A stretch of DNA of 64,000 nucleotides from Abelmoschus esculentus (GCA_035048815.1 JAUCBN010000043.1:12465001-12529000), one strand, 5' to 3'; counted from the first letter of the stretch, positions 33,216-45,332 are shown. Program-made: numbers and translations. Notes: generated by a model from the sequence alone, not told the origin.

Positions 33216-33900
33216 ATGGAGGACTACGAGGTACAAAGAATTGAACAAAATGAAGATTCATTCATTCATTTTTCCTTATTTTCAGATTACGATTTAACAA
33301 ATTTTAAAGATGCCATCAAAGATTCAAAATGGCGAAAGGCTATGGATGATAAAATTACTACTGTTGAAAAGAATAATACTTGGGTGTTGACAAAACTTCC
33401 AAAGGGATAAAAGATCATTGGTGTGAAGTGGGTATACAAGACAAAGCTGAAAGAAAATGAAAAGGTTGATATGTACAAGGCGCGCTTAGTTGCTAAAGGC
33501 TATAAGCAAGAATTCGACATTGACTATAAAGAAGTTTTTGCTCCCGTTGCTAGACTTGATACAATCAGATTAGTGATAACATTAGCCGCACAAAATTTAT
33601 GGCTTATTTTTTCAAATGGATGTGAAGTTGGCTTTCCTGCATGAGGACCTAGAAGAACAGGTATTTGTTGAACAACCTCCTGATTACATTAAATCTGGAC
33701 ATGAGCATAAAGTATATAAAGTAAATAAAGCACTTTATAGACTAAAACAAGTTCCACGAGTTTGGTATAGTTGTATTGAAACTTATTTCTTGAAGAAAGA
33801 TTTTCACAAATGTCTATGTTAGCATACACTTTTTGTCAAAACTGATGTTGGAGGGAAGTTGCTTATTATTTGCTTATACGTGTATGATTTGCTTTTTTAC
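33216..33900 (+). pseudogene. Copia reverse transcriptase remnant
   Basis: It contains WRKAMDDKITTVEKNNTW, VKWVYKTKLKENEKVD, KARLVAKGYKQ and YKEVFAPVARLDTIRL in copia order. The catalytic YVDDLLF is changed to YVYDLLF near 33882, and stops occur after PKG, at about 33823 and later. Confidence 0.88.
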
Positions 33901-34046
33901 TAGAAATGATAGTGCCATGCTTAAAAATTTTAAGCAATCCATAATAGTTGAGTTTGATACGTCTGATCTTGGTTTGATGCACTATTTTCTTGGCATAGAA
34001 GTGATACAATCCACTGCTGGTATCATTATTTTTTTTAAAAAAATAT

Positions 34047-34706
34047 GTGCAAGACATTTTAAACAGATTTCAAATACATAATTGCAATTCTGTTAGTACA
34101 CTAGCTGAATCAGGTTTTAAACTAATGAAAGATTCTGAAGAAAAAATGATCAACAACAATATGTACAAGCAGATTGTTGGGAGTTTGATGTACTTAACAG
34201 CCACAAGACAAGATACAATGTATATCGCAAGTCGTCTTAACAGGTATATGAAGTATCTTATAGAAATATATCTTCTGTCTGTTAAAAGAATTTTTCAATA
34301 CTTGCAAGGAACCATTGAATATGGGTTGTTCTACAAGAAAGGTGAAAAATCAGATTTTGTTGGGTTTACTGATAGCAATTACGCAGGCGATATAGATGAC
34401 ATAAAAAACACATCAGGCTACATCTTTATGCTTGGTTCTGAGGCTATTTTGTGATTATCTAAAAAACAACCTATTGTTACTTTGTCCACCACTGAAGCTC
34501 AGTTCGTTGCATCAACTTTATGTTCTTGTCAAGCTATTAGGTTAAAAAAAATTCTTGAAGAGTTCTGTTTAAAAAAAAGAGATGCTATTGCAATTTATTG
34601 CGAAAACAACTCGACTATTAAACTCTCGAAAAATTCTATTCTACACGGAAGAAGCAAGCACATACATGTGAAATATCATTTTTTTGGGATCTTGCAAAGA
34701 ATGTAA
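34047..34706 (+). pseudogene. Copia RNase H remnant
   Basis: Conserved pieces are VGSLMYLTATRQDTMY, GFTDSNYAGDIDD, STTEAQFVAS and SKHIHVKYHF, the normal copia RNase H tail. A TGA interrupts after SEAIL at 34452-34454. Confidence 0.85.
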
Positions 34707-34856
34707 CAATAAATATTTTTTATTTCAGAAGTGAAGAACAAATTGCTGATATAATGACCAAGCCGTTGAAGTCAGCTATATTTCAAAAATTTAGAAAGCT
34801 GATGGGAGTCTATTCATTTAATAAACCTCATTAACCTGCATGTTTGAAACTTTCAG

Positions 34857-35027
34857 TTTAAAGGGGAATGTTAAGTAAAAATAATAACGTTTGTTTTTTC
34901 ATAAAATATCCCTTAGTCTTTAGAAATTAGTTAATCATGACATTTGTTTCTAATTATTAGCTAGCAATTTGTTTTACTTTGTTATTTTTAGCTTTCATTC
35001 ATTTTATGTACAACCTATATAAAAGCT
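34857..35027 (+). repeat. Copia polypurine tract and truncated 3' LTR
   Basis: AAAGGGGAA (34860-34868) precedes TGTTAAGTAAAAATAATAAC at 34869. Similarity to the 5' LTR continues to CCTATATAAA and stops at about 35027, so roughly the last 80 bp are lost. Confidence 0.82.
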
Positions 35028-35029
35028 TC

Positions 35030-35110
35030 TCTGATGACATCACTAGTGCTCGAACCATGATCTTTAGGAACAACAACCGTTCTTTTAACCATTTGGGCTA
35101 GAGGGCTCGT
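35030..35110 (-). repeat. tRNA-derived SINE-like head, copy 1
   Basis: On the minus strand an A-box-like TAGCCCAAATGG (35100-35089) is followed 32 bp later by a B-box GGTTCGAGCAC (35056-35046). The segment GGTTGTTGTTCCTAAAGATCATGG between them is shared with copies near 49510 and 59220. The order and spacing are those of an internal RNA polymerase III promoter. It does not fold as an intact tRNA. Confidence 0.6.
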
Positions 35111-36072
35111 AAAAAAATATTGTTTTTTTGAAATAATAATAAATGTATTATAATTATTATGAATTATTATTTTTTAAAATTATAATTTAAAATGATGTCA
35201 CTGTCATTTTATAAAGACCTTTATTACAGTAACATATCATTATTTTTTTCAGTAATATAAAGGTGATTATAAAATAATTTGTATGCATATATAATTTTAA
35301 CTCTTGACAAGACACAAACACTTTGTAGGCAATAAGAGATTGAACACAAGGCTTCAAAGATTATTGTCACTTACATAGAAGGTAAAAAAAAATTGTTTCC
35401 ACAATCGTTTTAATTTTAGAATTTAAATTTTTAATTTAGGGTTTAAACTTTAAAGATTTAGGATTTAAGATTCATGGTTTTAATTTAGGATTAAGTTGTA
35501 GGTTTTAGAGTTATATAGTTAGGGGTTTAGGTTTTAACCTATAAACCCTAAATTTGATATAACCTTAAATTCTATCAATAATCTTAAATTTAAAACTATA
35601 ATACTTAAATTCCTAAACCCTAAAAAGGTTTATATAAACAAAATTTTTACAAACACTTATATATATATATACACGTCAAATATTCTTAAAATATGTAGAT
35701 CAATTTATTATGAAAAATTAATATCATTAAAAATTTAGTATGATCGATTCATTATTTGTATATTTATTTGATACCTGTATATTTGTGTTGTGAAACTTTA
35801 TAAGAAATTATATTAACAAGAATACAAATAAAGCTTATATTTTATGGTGTGTTGAATATAATGACTACCTCTCTTTATATAGGGAAGGAGGAACCCTGTT
35901 AATAAATTAACCGCAACTTTAACTGTTTAAAAAATACGAATATGTGTGACATGTTCTACTTAATCGACACGAATAATATTTGGAATAAATTCTTCCATCT
36001 TCTCCTTTTAAATAGAAATTGTTTAAAAAATGAGACACAATCGGAATAGAATTATAAAAAGAATATACCCGT
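35111..36072. other. AT-rich DNA with telomere-word palindrome
   Basis: At 35410-35640 TTTAGGG/TTAGGATTT words run first on one strand and then, after AGGTTTTAACCT, as CCTAAACCCT words on the other. This forms a loose palindrome. The rest has no gene; a (TA)n tract sits at about 35660. Confidence 0.5.
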
Positions 36073-36102
36073 ATGCCCCACAGCATGCCTACCCACGAGC
36101 CT

Positions 36103-36110
36103 TATAAAAC
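36103..36110 (+). promoter_or_regulatory. TATA box of the MATE gene
   Basis: TATAAAAC is 156 bp before the start codon, with C-rich pyrimidine sequence after it, fitting a 5' UTR of about 120 nt. Confidence 0.55.
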
Positions 36111-36258
36111 CCGTCAATTCCCACACATTTCCCCAATCCACGGTCTACTGTCCAAGTTCAATAAAATCACTGTTTGTTTGATCCACGGCAAAAATTTTGG
36201 CTGCCATATTGGCTTACATACTTGGCAAAACACAAACAACAAACACGAAGTAAAAGAC

Positions 36259-37832
36259 ATGGTCGAAGCGGTCGAGTCTCATCAAAAGTATCCGACAATG
36301 CTAGAGGTATAGAATCTTCCGACACACTCACAGTATTGATTTCCTTGTCCTAAAGTTTCTCCGTGTTGCTGATTTCGGTTTTGTTCCCATGTCATATTTA
36401 GGTGATGGAAGAGCTCAAGAGAATAACGGATATAGGCTTCCCAATAGCAGCAATGAGCTTGGTGGGTTACTTGAGGAACATGATCCTAGTGGTGTGCATG
36501 GGAAGACTAGGTAGCCTCGAGCTTGCCGGTGGGGCATTGGCGATCGGGTTCACGAATATCAGTGGCTACTCGGTCTTATCGGGTCTAGCCACCGGCATGG
36601 AGTCGCTATGTGCTCAAGCTTTTGGTTCGAGAAACATGTTGCTTGCGTCGCTCACGTTACGGAGGACGATTATGATGTTGTTATTCGCTTCGGTGCCTAT
36701 CGGCTTGATATGGATTAACCTTGAACCAATCATGCTTATCTTCAATCAAGACCCTGATGTGACTAAGGTTGCGAGTCTTTATTGCCGGATTGCGACCCCG
36801 GACCTTATAGCCAATAGCCTTCTTCAACCTTTACGGATTTACTTGCGTAGCAAGGGAACTACTTGGCCGTTAATGTGGTCGGCCTTTGTTTCGACCATGT
36901 TTCATCTCCCAATCACGATTGTCTTAACGTTCTATTTACGTTTAGGTGTCACCGGGATTGCTATTTCCACCTTCATCTCCAATTTCAACACCCTTTTCTT
37001 GCTCCTATGTTACATGGTCCATGCTCAAAGTACCACATCAATGACCCCAGACGAGTCGATACACATGCCATTGTCCTCAGAACCATCGAAGACGGCTCTA
37101 ATGGGGAATGAATTGGGAGTTCTACTTCAACTGTCCATACCAAGCTGCATCGCGGTTTGCCTAGAGTGGTGGTGGTACGAGTTCATGACGATCCTAAGTG
37201 GGAACTTATCCGAACCAAGAGTAGCACTTGCGACGTCGGCTATAGTGATACAAACAACATCTCTGATGTACACATTGCCGACGGCACTCAGCGCGTCAGC
37301 CTCAACTCGAGTAGGGAACGAGCTCGGCGCGGGGAGGCCTACCAGGGCCAAATTGGCAGCCATGGTGACAATAGGGCTAGCCTTAGTGACCTCGTTTTTC
37401 GGATTAATAGGGACCCTATTGGGGAGACAAACATGGGGCAGGGTTTTCACCAAAGATAACCAAGTTCTCGACCTAACCATGACCGTATTACCCATAATTG
37501 GACTATGTGAGTTAGCCAATTGTCCACAAACCACGAGCTGTGGGATCCTAAGAGGCAGTGCTAGACCGGGGATCGGCGCGACCATAAACTTCTGCTCATT
37601 CTACATGGTGGGTGCACCGTTGGCCGTGGTGCTCGGCTTTTTTTCGAGACTTGGGTTCGTGGGGCTTTGTTACGGACTATTAGCGGCGCAGATCGCATGC
37701 GTGGTCTCGATCTTGACAGTGGTTTTCAAGACGGATTGGGAACAAGAATCATCCAAGGCTAATGACTTGGTGGGCAAAAGTGAACCTTTTGCACATGCCG
37801 ACCGAACCCTAGTGATCAAATATGAAGATTAG
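36259..37832 (+). CDS. MATE-family detoxification efflux carrier, DTX55-like (2 exons, 492 aa)
   Basis: Exon 1 is 36259-36306 (16 codons), the intron 36307-36401 (95 bp, GT...AG) and exon 2 36402-37832. The join gives LEVMEELKRITDIGFPIA, typical of this subgroup, so translation should start at 36259, not at the later ATG. About twelve hydrophobic segments span the length. MATE signatures are GRLGSLELAGGALAIGFTN, GLATGMESLCAQAFGS (usual Pro-Leu-Cys changed to Ser-Leu-Cys) and STRVGNELGAGRP. Family members export organic cations, metabolites or hormones in exchange for protons or sodium at plasma membrane, vacuole or Golgi. Similarity recalled from memory is greatest to Arabidopsis DTX55-type proteins, and the substrate is unknown. 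The ORF is intact. It is the only large gene free of transposon origin in 35-60 kb. Confidence 0.93.
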
Positions 37833-38640
37833 GGTTTTGAAAAATGATACTGAAATACGGAAAATTCAATAGGACAAATTCAAACTACACTTTTCAGTTC
37901 TAATTCATCTTTTATTACACATGTACTTGTTTGTTTTGCTTATGCTTATTGCTTTGTCCCCAATGATCCTTTTCCATGAATTAGACTGGTTTAGGTTTGT
38001 ATATCAATCAATTTCATGCTGATTATGAAAACACAACTATCACGTTATGGGAGTTGGTTTTTGATTTGTTTTTTCTATGTAATAAAATCTGTTACATCCT
38101 TAATTATGTAATAAAAACGTGATACAATAGAAATATCTTAGGCTGATTTGTATACATATCTTGAACTGAAAAGAGAAGTTTCCAGTCATCTTCTGGAAAA
38201 CATGTGCAGCATGTGCTTGTCTCTGTCAGGTTAGTTCTATCCATATATATTTAATATTAAAGTCTTAATAAACCCGATAATTAATTTTAATAAAAAAGAA
38301 TATGAGATATTTATTTTAAAAAACTTAAATTTAAATATTAATTATATAATTTTATTAAAAATTATATAAAAAAATACTACACTATAATCACACGATAAAG
38401 AAGATAGCAGCATGTTGTTCACATCGGGTTTTTCCTTGCATGATTGGTGACGTATTGTGCATGGCATGTCTGAAACTGACACCAATGATTCAAATACCAA
38501 CGCGGTCATATTTTTAGTCACAGTGTTTTATTATGATTGTAGACAATAACAAATGAATTACGGTTATTATAGATTATTATTTTTCACAATAACGATTTTG
38601 AATAATATTAAAATCTTAAAATAATGATCAAGATAACAAT
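37833..38640. other. MATE 3' flank with polyadenylation signal
   Basis: AATAAA lies at 38081-38086, with a second near 38109, about 250 bp after the stop codon; this is a plausible 3' end. The rest is AT-rich and without features. Confidence 0.5.
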
Positions 38641-38999
38641 TACGGACTTGATGAACAACGATAAAAGCAATAAGATCCGATCCAAATCCATCGAACAAAC
38701 GATTAGGTTACGAAACTGAAGGACAAGAAGAGGATGTAGCATATAAGAGAGCATGGAGTGAGGAACCCAACTGGATGAGTCCCCACAAACGAGGGAGACA
38801 GAACCAGAAGTCTACTTCAACTGAGATTCTTGTTCGAGTGAGTGAGATATCTTGGCATGTGCAAGACCTAATTCGAACATGTCTTTTAAAATCCTTTCTT
38901 TTCCCTTCCAATCGGCACTTTTCTCACACGTGATGAATTGAAAATGTTCAAGATTTGTTGGTGGAGAATTCAAGACATGGACCAGGAAATAAATATCGG
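38641..38999. other. Non-repetitive intergenic stretch
   Basis: It is slightly GC-richer than its surroundings and has a 67-codon minus-strand frame (38708-38911) without recognisable motif. I do not support a gene here. Confidence 0.3.
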
Positions 39000-39009
39000 G
39001 TAAGTATCG

Positions 39010-39510
39010 GGAGCAAATTGTCTATCTCTTTCGATTTTTAAAAGGGTTAGGGTTTAAGGTTTAAGGTTAGAAGTTGTAGTTAGGGTTTAGGGAATTAGGG
39101 GTAGGGTGTATTTTTAGGGTATAGAATGTAGAGTTTAGAATTTAGAAAAATAGGGTTAGGGTTTGAAATTCAATTTTTAAAATTTTTAAATAGGAGGCAT
39201 GAAAGGAAGCACAATAAAGAGGTAGAAGATTTCTACCCAATTAAAACAGGTGCAAATCGTTTACCTCTTTTCTATGCCTCTATTCGTACCTTCACTTCAA
39301 ATTAGAGGGTTTAAGGGTTAGAGTTTAAGGTTAGGGGTTGTGGTTAGGGTTTATTAAATTAGGGGTATGATGTATTTTTTAGGGTGTATGATTTAAGGTT
39401 TAAGATATAAGAAATTAGAGTTAAGATATAAAATTCAATTTTTAATAAATTTCAACTGGAAGCATAAATAAAGTCATGGGAGAGAGACATATGATTTTTA
39501 CCCAACTAAA
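39010..39510. repeat. Two tandem copies of a roughly 245-bp repeat with TTAGGG-like core
   Basis: Each copy has GCAAAT(T/C)GT near the start, a core of GGGTTTAAGG, GGTTAGGGTTTA and AATTAGGGGTA(G/T)G, then AAATTCAATTTTTAA and TTTCTACCCAA/TTTTTACCCAA at the end. The copies begin at about 39012 and 39252. An inverted third copy lies at about 42540-42740. Confidence 0.75.
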
Positions 39511-39838
39511 ACACCACTCTTATCTTCTTCTTCTTCTTTTTATTTTTTTTTAATTTATAACAAAAATAAATTTAAAATAAATAAAGATTTACTTACTTTA
39601 TCCTTACATATATTAGTATGAATCCAAGAAGACAGGGAAAAGAACACGTGGGAAATGTGGGGAAATCGTATCAACTGATTGGTTTTGAATGCAATTTCGA
39701 TGACATGTTTAGGGAATTTCGTGTCTTAAATGTAATTGCATGACTGATTAATTTTATATCAACTTGGATTCGTTTGTCTTTCGAACATTTTTTTAATTTA
39801 TGTTCTACGAATTTAGATTTTTTTTTTAAAAGAAATTA

Positions 39839-40882
39839 GGCTTAACTCAGTAATAAGTGCCTAAAGTATACACTTTTTCTGAAATAGGTGCATAATGTTT
39901 TTTTGGCTGAAATTAGTGCCTAAGTTATATATTTTTCCTGAGATAAGTGTCTAATGTATTTTTTGGCTGAAATAAGTGCTTAAAGTTTTATTCCCTTAGT
40001 ATTTTAAGGTAACACTGTTAAAAGAAAATTGTTTAATTTATAAATAAGTACATAAACTATATATATTTTAAAATAGGTTCCTAATGTAATTTTTATTGAA
40101 ATAAATGCCTAATTTTTTTCTTATAAGTAATTTATATTTCTTATAAGATGTAAAATTATTTATATATCATCGTTTTAATCTATTAAATTATTTATTATAA
40201 TTGATTAATAATTTATTTAAATTTGATTAGTAGCTGAAATTATGAGAAAAAAATATTTGTAACAACACTAAAATAAAAAATAATTAAAATTTATATAATT
40301 TTATATTAATATTTTGAATTCTTTTTCGATACAATTATAAATGTAATAGGAATATAAGAATTTTTGTATATATTCCCCATGTGAACCGGCGGCATGTCCT
40401 TGCAAGTGAATCGATTTGTCCCATTGATGATTGTTATGGAAAATATAAAAAAATATTAATATAAAATTATATAAATTTTAATTATTTTTTATTTTAGTGT
40501 TGTTAAAAATAATTTTTTCTCATAATTTAAAAGGTTAGATGATTAATTTAAGATATAACTAATTTTATATCTTATAAGAAATATAAATTACTTATAAGAA
40601 AAAAATTAGGTATTTATTTTAATAAAAATTACATTAGGCACCTATTTTTTAAAAAATATATAGTTTAGGTACTTATTTATAAATTAAACAATTTTCTTTT
40701 AACACTGTTACCTTAAAACACAAAGGGAATAAAACTTTAGGCACCTATTTCAGTCAAAAAATACATTAGGCACCTATCTCAGAAAAAATATATAGTTTAG
40801 GCACTTATTTCAGCCAAAAAAAATATTAGGCACCTATTTCAAAAAAGATGTATACTTTGGGCACCTATTATTGAGTTAAGCC
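39839..40882. mobile_element. Mutator-like non-autonomous fold-back element, 1044 bp
   Basis: The outer ends GGCTTAACTCAGTAATAAGTGCC and its inverse match with few mismatches, and the inverted arms extend about 330 bp on each side. Flanks are AAGAAATTA (39830-39838) and AAAAAATTA (40883-40891), an 8-of-9 match; 9-bp duplications are the Mutator/MULE hallmark. Each arm contains three internal repeats with TTAGGCACCTATTTCAGCC wording. The roughly 370-bp centre has a short GC-rich piece at 40380-40430 not present in the arms. No transposase is encoded. Confidence 0.8.
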
Positions 40883-40891
40883 AAAAAATTA

Positions 40892-42535
40892 TTGGTTCTT
40901 AACACTATAAAAACGATTTTTTAGATAAAATTTGTTAAAAGAAAACTATTAAATCACTATGTCCCCAAACTTGAGGGCCTACTTCATCTTTCTTTAATCG
41001 AAATATTTAATTTTGAAAATAATTTTTTAATTTATTTATTAAAATATCAAAAATGATAATTAATGTGTTTTTTTTTTCGATTTATTTGCGTATCAATTTT
41101 CTGGCTCATACCTTAGACATTTAAATTGGAGATCCGTAAAATTTGGGTACTCGATTAATCGGGTAACGGGTACCCAATTCATATATATATTTTTATTTTA
41201 AAATAAAAATCTCATATTAAACACATAAATTAAAATTTTATAATACATGACAAAACGTAAAAAATAATGATTTAAAATTAATTTTAAAAAATATATATAT
41301 TTATTAGAGTTTATAATTAAAATGACATTAAAAATATTAATTTCATTTTTTCTTTCAATGTTAATAAGTTAATAAAAATATATTTAAATTTAATTTTTGG
41401 TAAAAATATTAAGAAATCTAAAATAAAAATATAATTTAAAACTTATATATATTAAAATTAATCAAATCAGATCGGATACCTGATAATTACAAAAATTAGC
41501 CCAATTATGACCCAATTATTCTCGGGTCGGGTACCCATCTGTCTGGGTAATTTTTCGGGAATTACCCGATATTTTTATTTAGGATCATTGGTCAGGTAAT
41601 TTTGATTGTGATAAATCTAATAATTTTTCGATTACAATAGTATAAAAACAACTAGAAAGTCAAAATTTAGAATATTTGATTGGAGTAATAATTTTTTACT
41701 TTACTTATTAACATATGAAATATGATAATATGATAAATTTAATAAGAAAAGTAAAAAAAATTATTTCCCAATTTTTTTTTAAAGATTAATAAAAAAAATA
41801 GTTTATATAGCCATGTAATTTGAGAGTGACAAAAATATAAACAATTCAAAAGTTAAGTTAATGACTTAAAAAAACTTAAACTTTAGTGACCAAAATATGA
41901 GTGAGAAGAAAGTTGAATGATGATTGTTGTATTTTTCCCATTTTTTATTAAATAAAAGTAAAACTTAACAACGATTTTAACAAATTTTAACGGTAGGGAC
42001 TACATCGAATGAAAATTAAAGTTGGATAACTTTATCAAATAGTTTAAAAGTTCGGTGACCAAAATAAATCTACCCTAAAAGTTTGGTGACTTTATATACT
42101 TTACCTTTTATTTTTTAATAAATTTTCAAATTTAATTTTATAAATATTATTAATTAATTTATTAATTAATTAATTTAAATTGAGTATTCCACAGATTTAT
42201 TATTATAATTATCAATCTGGTTTATATAACGTTAGAATTTAAACATTTGATTTTACTTAAAAACTTAATATAGATCTTGTTAGACCAATTGATAGTTTCG
42301 TAAAAAAAACTTCAATGATAATAGCATAAGGTAAAACGATTTTTTTAATTTTTTCAGAGATATGTTATCTACGTTTTAAGATACTATTCGATACTGAAAC
42401 ATCCAATCTAGACAGATCTTTTTATTTTTCCTCTAAGTGAGAATATGCTAAAAATTGATTTAACTATATCCAATCTAGACATTTATATTTTGATATAAAT
42501 GTTATCTACATTTCAAGATACTATTCGATACTGAA
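40892..42535. other. AT-rich DNA with degenerate MITE debris
   Basis: GGGTACCCG and CGGGTAATT words at 41150-41200 and 41510-41600 suggest another decayed hAT-type MITE, but ends and target duplication could not be fixed. Words such as AGTGACCAAAATA recur at 41880-42070. No gene is seen. Confidence 0.4.
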
Positions 42536-42740
42536 ATGAACCCTAAAAAATTGACCTAACTCTTATTCTTTATATCCTAAACCCTACACCCAACACCCTA
42601 AAAAATATATCCTACCCCTAATTTCCTAAACCCTAACCACAATCCCTAACCTTTAACCCTAAATCATACACTTTAAATCCTCTAATTTAAAATAGAGACA
42701 AGAAAAGAGACATGAAAAAGAAGTAGATGATTTCATCCCG
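42536..42740. repeat. Inverted copy of the 39010-39510 repeat
   Basis: CCCTAAACC/CCCTAACC words and the flank GATGATTTCATCCCGAA match the reverse complement of the unit at 39012-39252. Confidence 0.65.
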
Positions 42741-43654
42741 AACAAAGTACATTAATAATGCATTGGACTATTCTATTGAACTTGAGGGATTAAATCAATT
42801 TAGATGAAAATAAATAGATTTAAGCAAATTCATTAAAATTGATTTTATTATACAATATAATATTTTTATAAGTTTTATATATTTTTTGATCGTTAGATAA
42901 TTAAATAGATGGTTTAGATTAGCTTTTTATTTTTTTAAGCGATAATCTACATGTAACCAACTATTTATCTGAAACATTCATTTTAATTATCCAACAATCT
43001 AAAGAACGTATAAAACGTAAAAAAAAAAAACTATTTTATATTGTATAACTTAATCTTATCTCATATAGAGAGAGAAAGAGAGAAGAAGAAGACAAAGACA
43101 CTTCTCAGTCATCTTCAATTAAAATCATTGATCTTATAGAAGATAATACCTCCGTCACAATTATCAAGAAAAAAAAAAGAAGTAAAGACCAATATGTCAC
43201 GGGAAAATTATCACAAAAGTTATGCACATAGAAAATATGATGACAACTTTTCAAGATTCTTTAAATGTCACATAAAAGGTAATAAAAGTAAAGACCAAAA
43301 TATCAGGGAAAAATTATCACAAAAATTTTCAAAGAAACAATAATGTAGTACATGTATGAGAAAAATTTATGAAAAAATCTCCAAAAGATTTCTACCGGGA
43401 CAAAAAAACTAATTAAAGAGCAAAATGTGTCAATAGTGTATGAATAGTGTAGATTCCAAATAATGTAAAAAGAGGATAGAGCCCTCTATAAAAACCGCTT
43501 GATATTGAAGTAAAAGAGATATGCTTAAAATTTTCCAAAATTCAATATCAAAGTTCTTAGTGTTTAAAATTATTTGCCCTTCATATATATATATTAAACT
43601 TTTTAAACTTTCAAGATTAAAATTGTTATCAATATCAAAATTAAATTTCTACTC

Positions 43655-43685
<31 letters not shown>

Positions 43686-43740
43686 TTTTTAAGCTTTTAA
43701 CTTTCAAGATTAAAATTATTATCAATATCAAAATTAAATT
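42741..43740. other. AT-rich DNA with short duplications
   Basis: A 42-bp piece starting AAGTAAAGACCAA at about 43181 is repeated imperfectly at about 43288. AT dinucleotide runs lie at 43583-43596 and 43652-43681. A 90-bp segment with TTCAAGATTAAAATT is duplicated at 43600-43735. No gene is seen. Confidence 0.5.
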
Positions 43741-45332
43741 TTAGTACCGGTAAGGAACCCATCAACACTAAGCAAGGTCCTAGCTTGTCTTTCGCATAAT
43801 ATATAGCACCGGTAACCCATCAACGCTAAACAAGATTACATGTTTATCTTCCATATAATATTTAATTTTAGTAACCCATTAACACTAAGCAAGGTTACTA
43901 GTTTATCATATCTCATAATAGTATAAATCTAGGAAAATCATTATCACTAAGCAAGGCTCCTAGTACCCACATAACTCGTATATATATCACACCAATTCCT
44001 TATTGGTTTTAAAAATATCAACTTATACCACCACAAACCAAGTCATTATTCGATTATCTTATCAACGAGGTTAAAAAGTAAATTTATCGGTTTTAATATT
44101 TATTTTATAGATGAATTAACCCATAAGAACTCATAACATAAATATAGAACCCCTAAATTCAACTCTTAAAAACTTGGGCAGATTGCCCAGGGGTATCGAT
44201 ACGCTTTTAGGGGTATCAAAATGCCCCAATATCATACGCTTCCTTTAAGTATCGATACGCTAAGACGATGGCTTTCAAAAGACTAAGAAAGACCTACACG
44301 TATCGATACACCTATTAAGGTATCGATACGCCCCCTATTTCGATATGCTCTTAAGGAAGTATCGAAACAATTTGCTACTGGAGTTTCTAGTTTCGAAACA
44401 CAGGCAGGGCGTTTTAAAACGCCTATTATTCTCTAGGTTATCGATACGTCTGTCAAGGGTATCAATAAGCCTGCACGAAAATGCATGTATGGACCCTCAA
44501 ATTGCTTAAAACTCTACCCAAACCAATGTCAATAATTCTCAAAACATTCATACACTCAAAGGGATGACTCTAAGCATGTTTACACCAAAAATACACAGGT
44601 TCATAAACTATTCACAATTCTACCATTAGAGGGGTTTCTTAAGCATTCAAACAATCAAACAATCATCATGCATGCAACACATAGCAAATTCATGAAATTC
44701 AGGATGCTAGAGAGTTAGAGGAGTACCAAAGCAAAAGCACAACAAACACGCTTTTCCTTCCCCTTCAAGCTTTCTCTTTTCCTAAGCTTTTTTAAAGACT
44801 ATCCGACTTCTTTTTCTACAAAAAGATGTCAAATTAACCATTAGATACCATTAAAGGATAATTCTCAGAACTTAAAGATACAAGAAAACTGAGATTTAAG
44901 CCTCCAAAACTCTTTTCCCATTCATGACTCAATACTTACTCTTAAACTTCATTTTCTCTTAACCCCATACATTTTTACCTTGCTTGATAGATCTCAAGCT
45001 TTACAACTTCTCCTTCAGTTCTAAAACGGGATTCTCAACAAAAAAAACTCAAGTTTACTCCTTGAATTTCAAGGTGAGTGATGAAAGAAATGGAGGAAAG
45101 AGATTAAGAGTGAGGACATGGGTGATTTCACCCTTGCTTTTCTGCAGAATCATTAAACCCTTTCCCCTTCATTCTTTCTTCTTTTCCAAAATTACCTAAC
45201 TACCCTCTCAAAAACTCCTAAGGCCCAAAATCACTTAAAGCCCAAAAGATCCAAGGCCCAACAAAGGCCCAAACGTTGAAGCTCAAAGCTTCGGGTTAAC
45301 TCGACACTTGGATCCGAATCCGGGTCATGACA
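43741..45332 (-). repeat. 3' LTR of a minus-strand Tekay-type element
   Basis: The minus strand starts at 45332 with TGTCATGACCCGGATTCGGA. It shares the full order of the LTR at 6181-7753: GGCCCAA-rich start, TATCGATA cluster (44190-44470), then CCCATCAACACTAAGCAAGG units (43750-43960). The left limit is approximate. Confidence 0.75.
44190..44470. repeat. TATCGATA palindrome cluster inside LTR
   Basis: Repeated GTATCGATACG, TTTCGATA and TATCGAAAC words at 20-50-bp spacing, the same kind as at 6650-6885, 50480-50745 and 57425-57695. Confidence 0.8.

Larger units (their letters stand above)
15466..35027 (+). mobile_element. Ty1/copia element, decayed, split by a nested Tat/Ogre-like element
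   Basis: The 5' LTR is 15466-15712. After the inserted gypsy element (15717-30699) come the PBS, gag, protease, integrase, RT and RNase H (30705-34706), the order that defines Ty1/copia. A polypurine tract precedes the 3' LTR at 34869. The 3' LTR is truncated at about 35027, next to a SINE-like sequence. Coding regions are broken throughout. Without the insert the element is about 4.6 kb. Confidence 0.88.

Noticed and set aside
35040..35105. tRNA gene
   Set aside because: A and B boxes exist but no cloverleaf, anticodon stem or acceptor pairing can be formed; a SINE head explains it better.
38708..38911. 67-codon minus-strand frame as a gene
   Set aside because: No start context, splice partner or recognisable motif; length is within chance for this region.
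41130..41600. A further hAT MITE with GGGTACCCG words
   Set aside because: Inverted ends and a target duplication could not be located, so it is only mentioned as debris.
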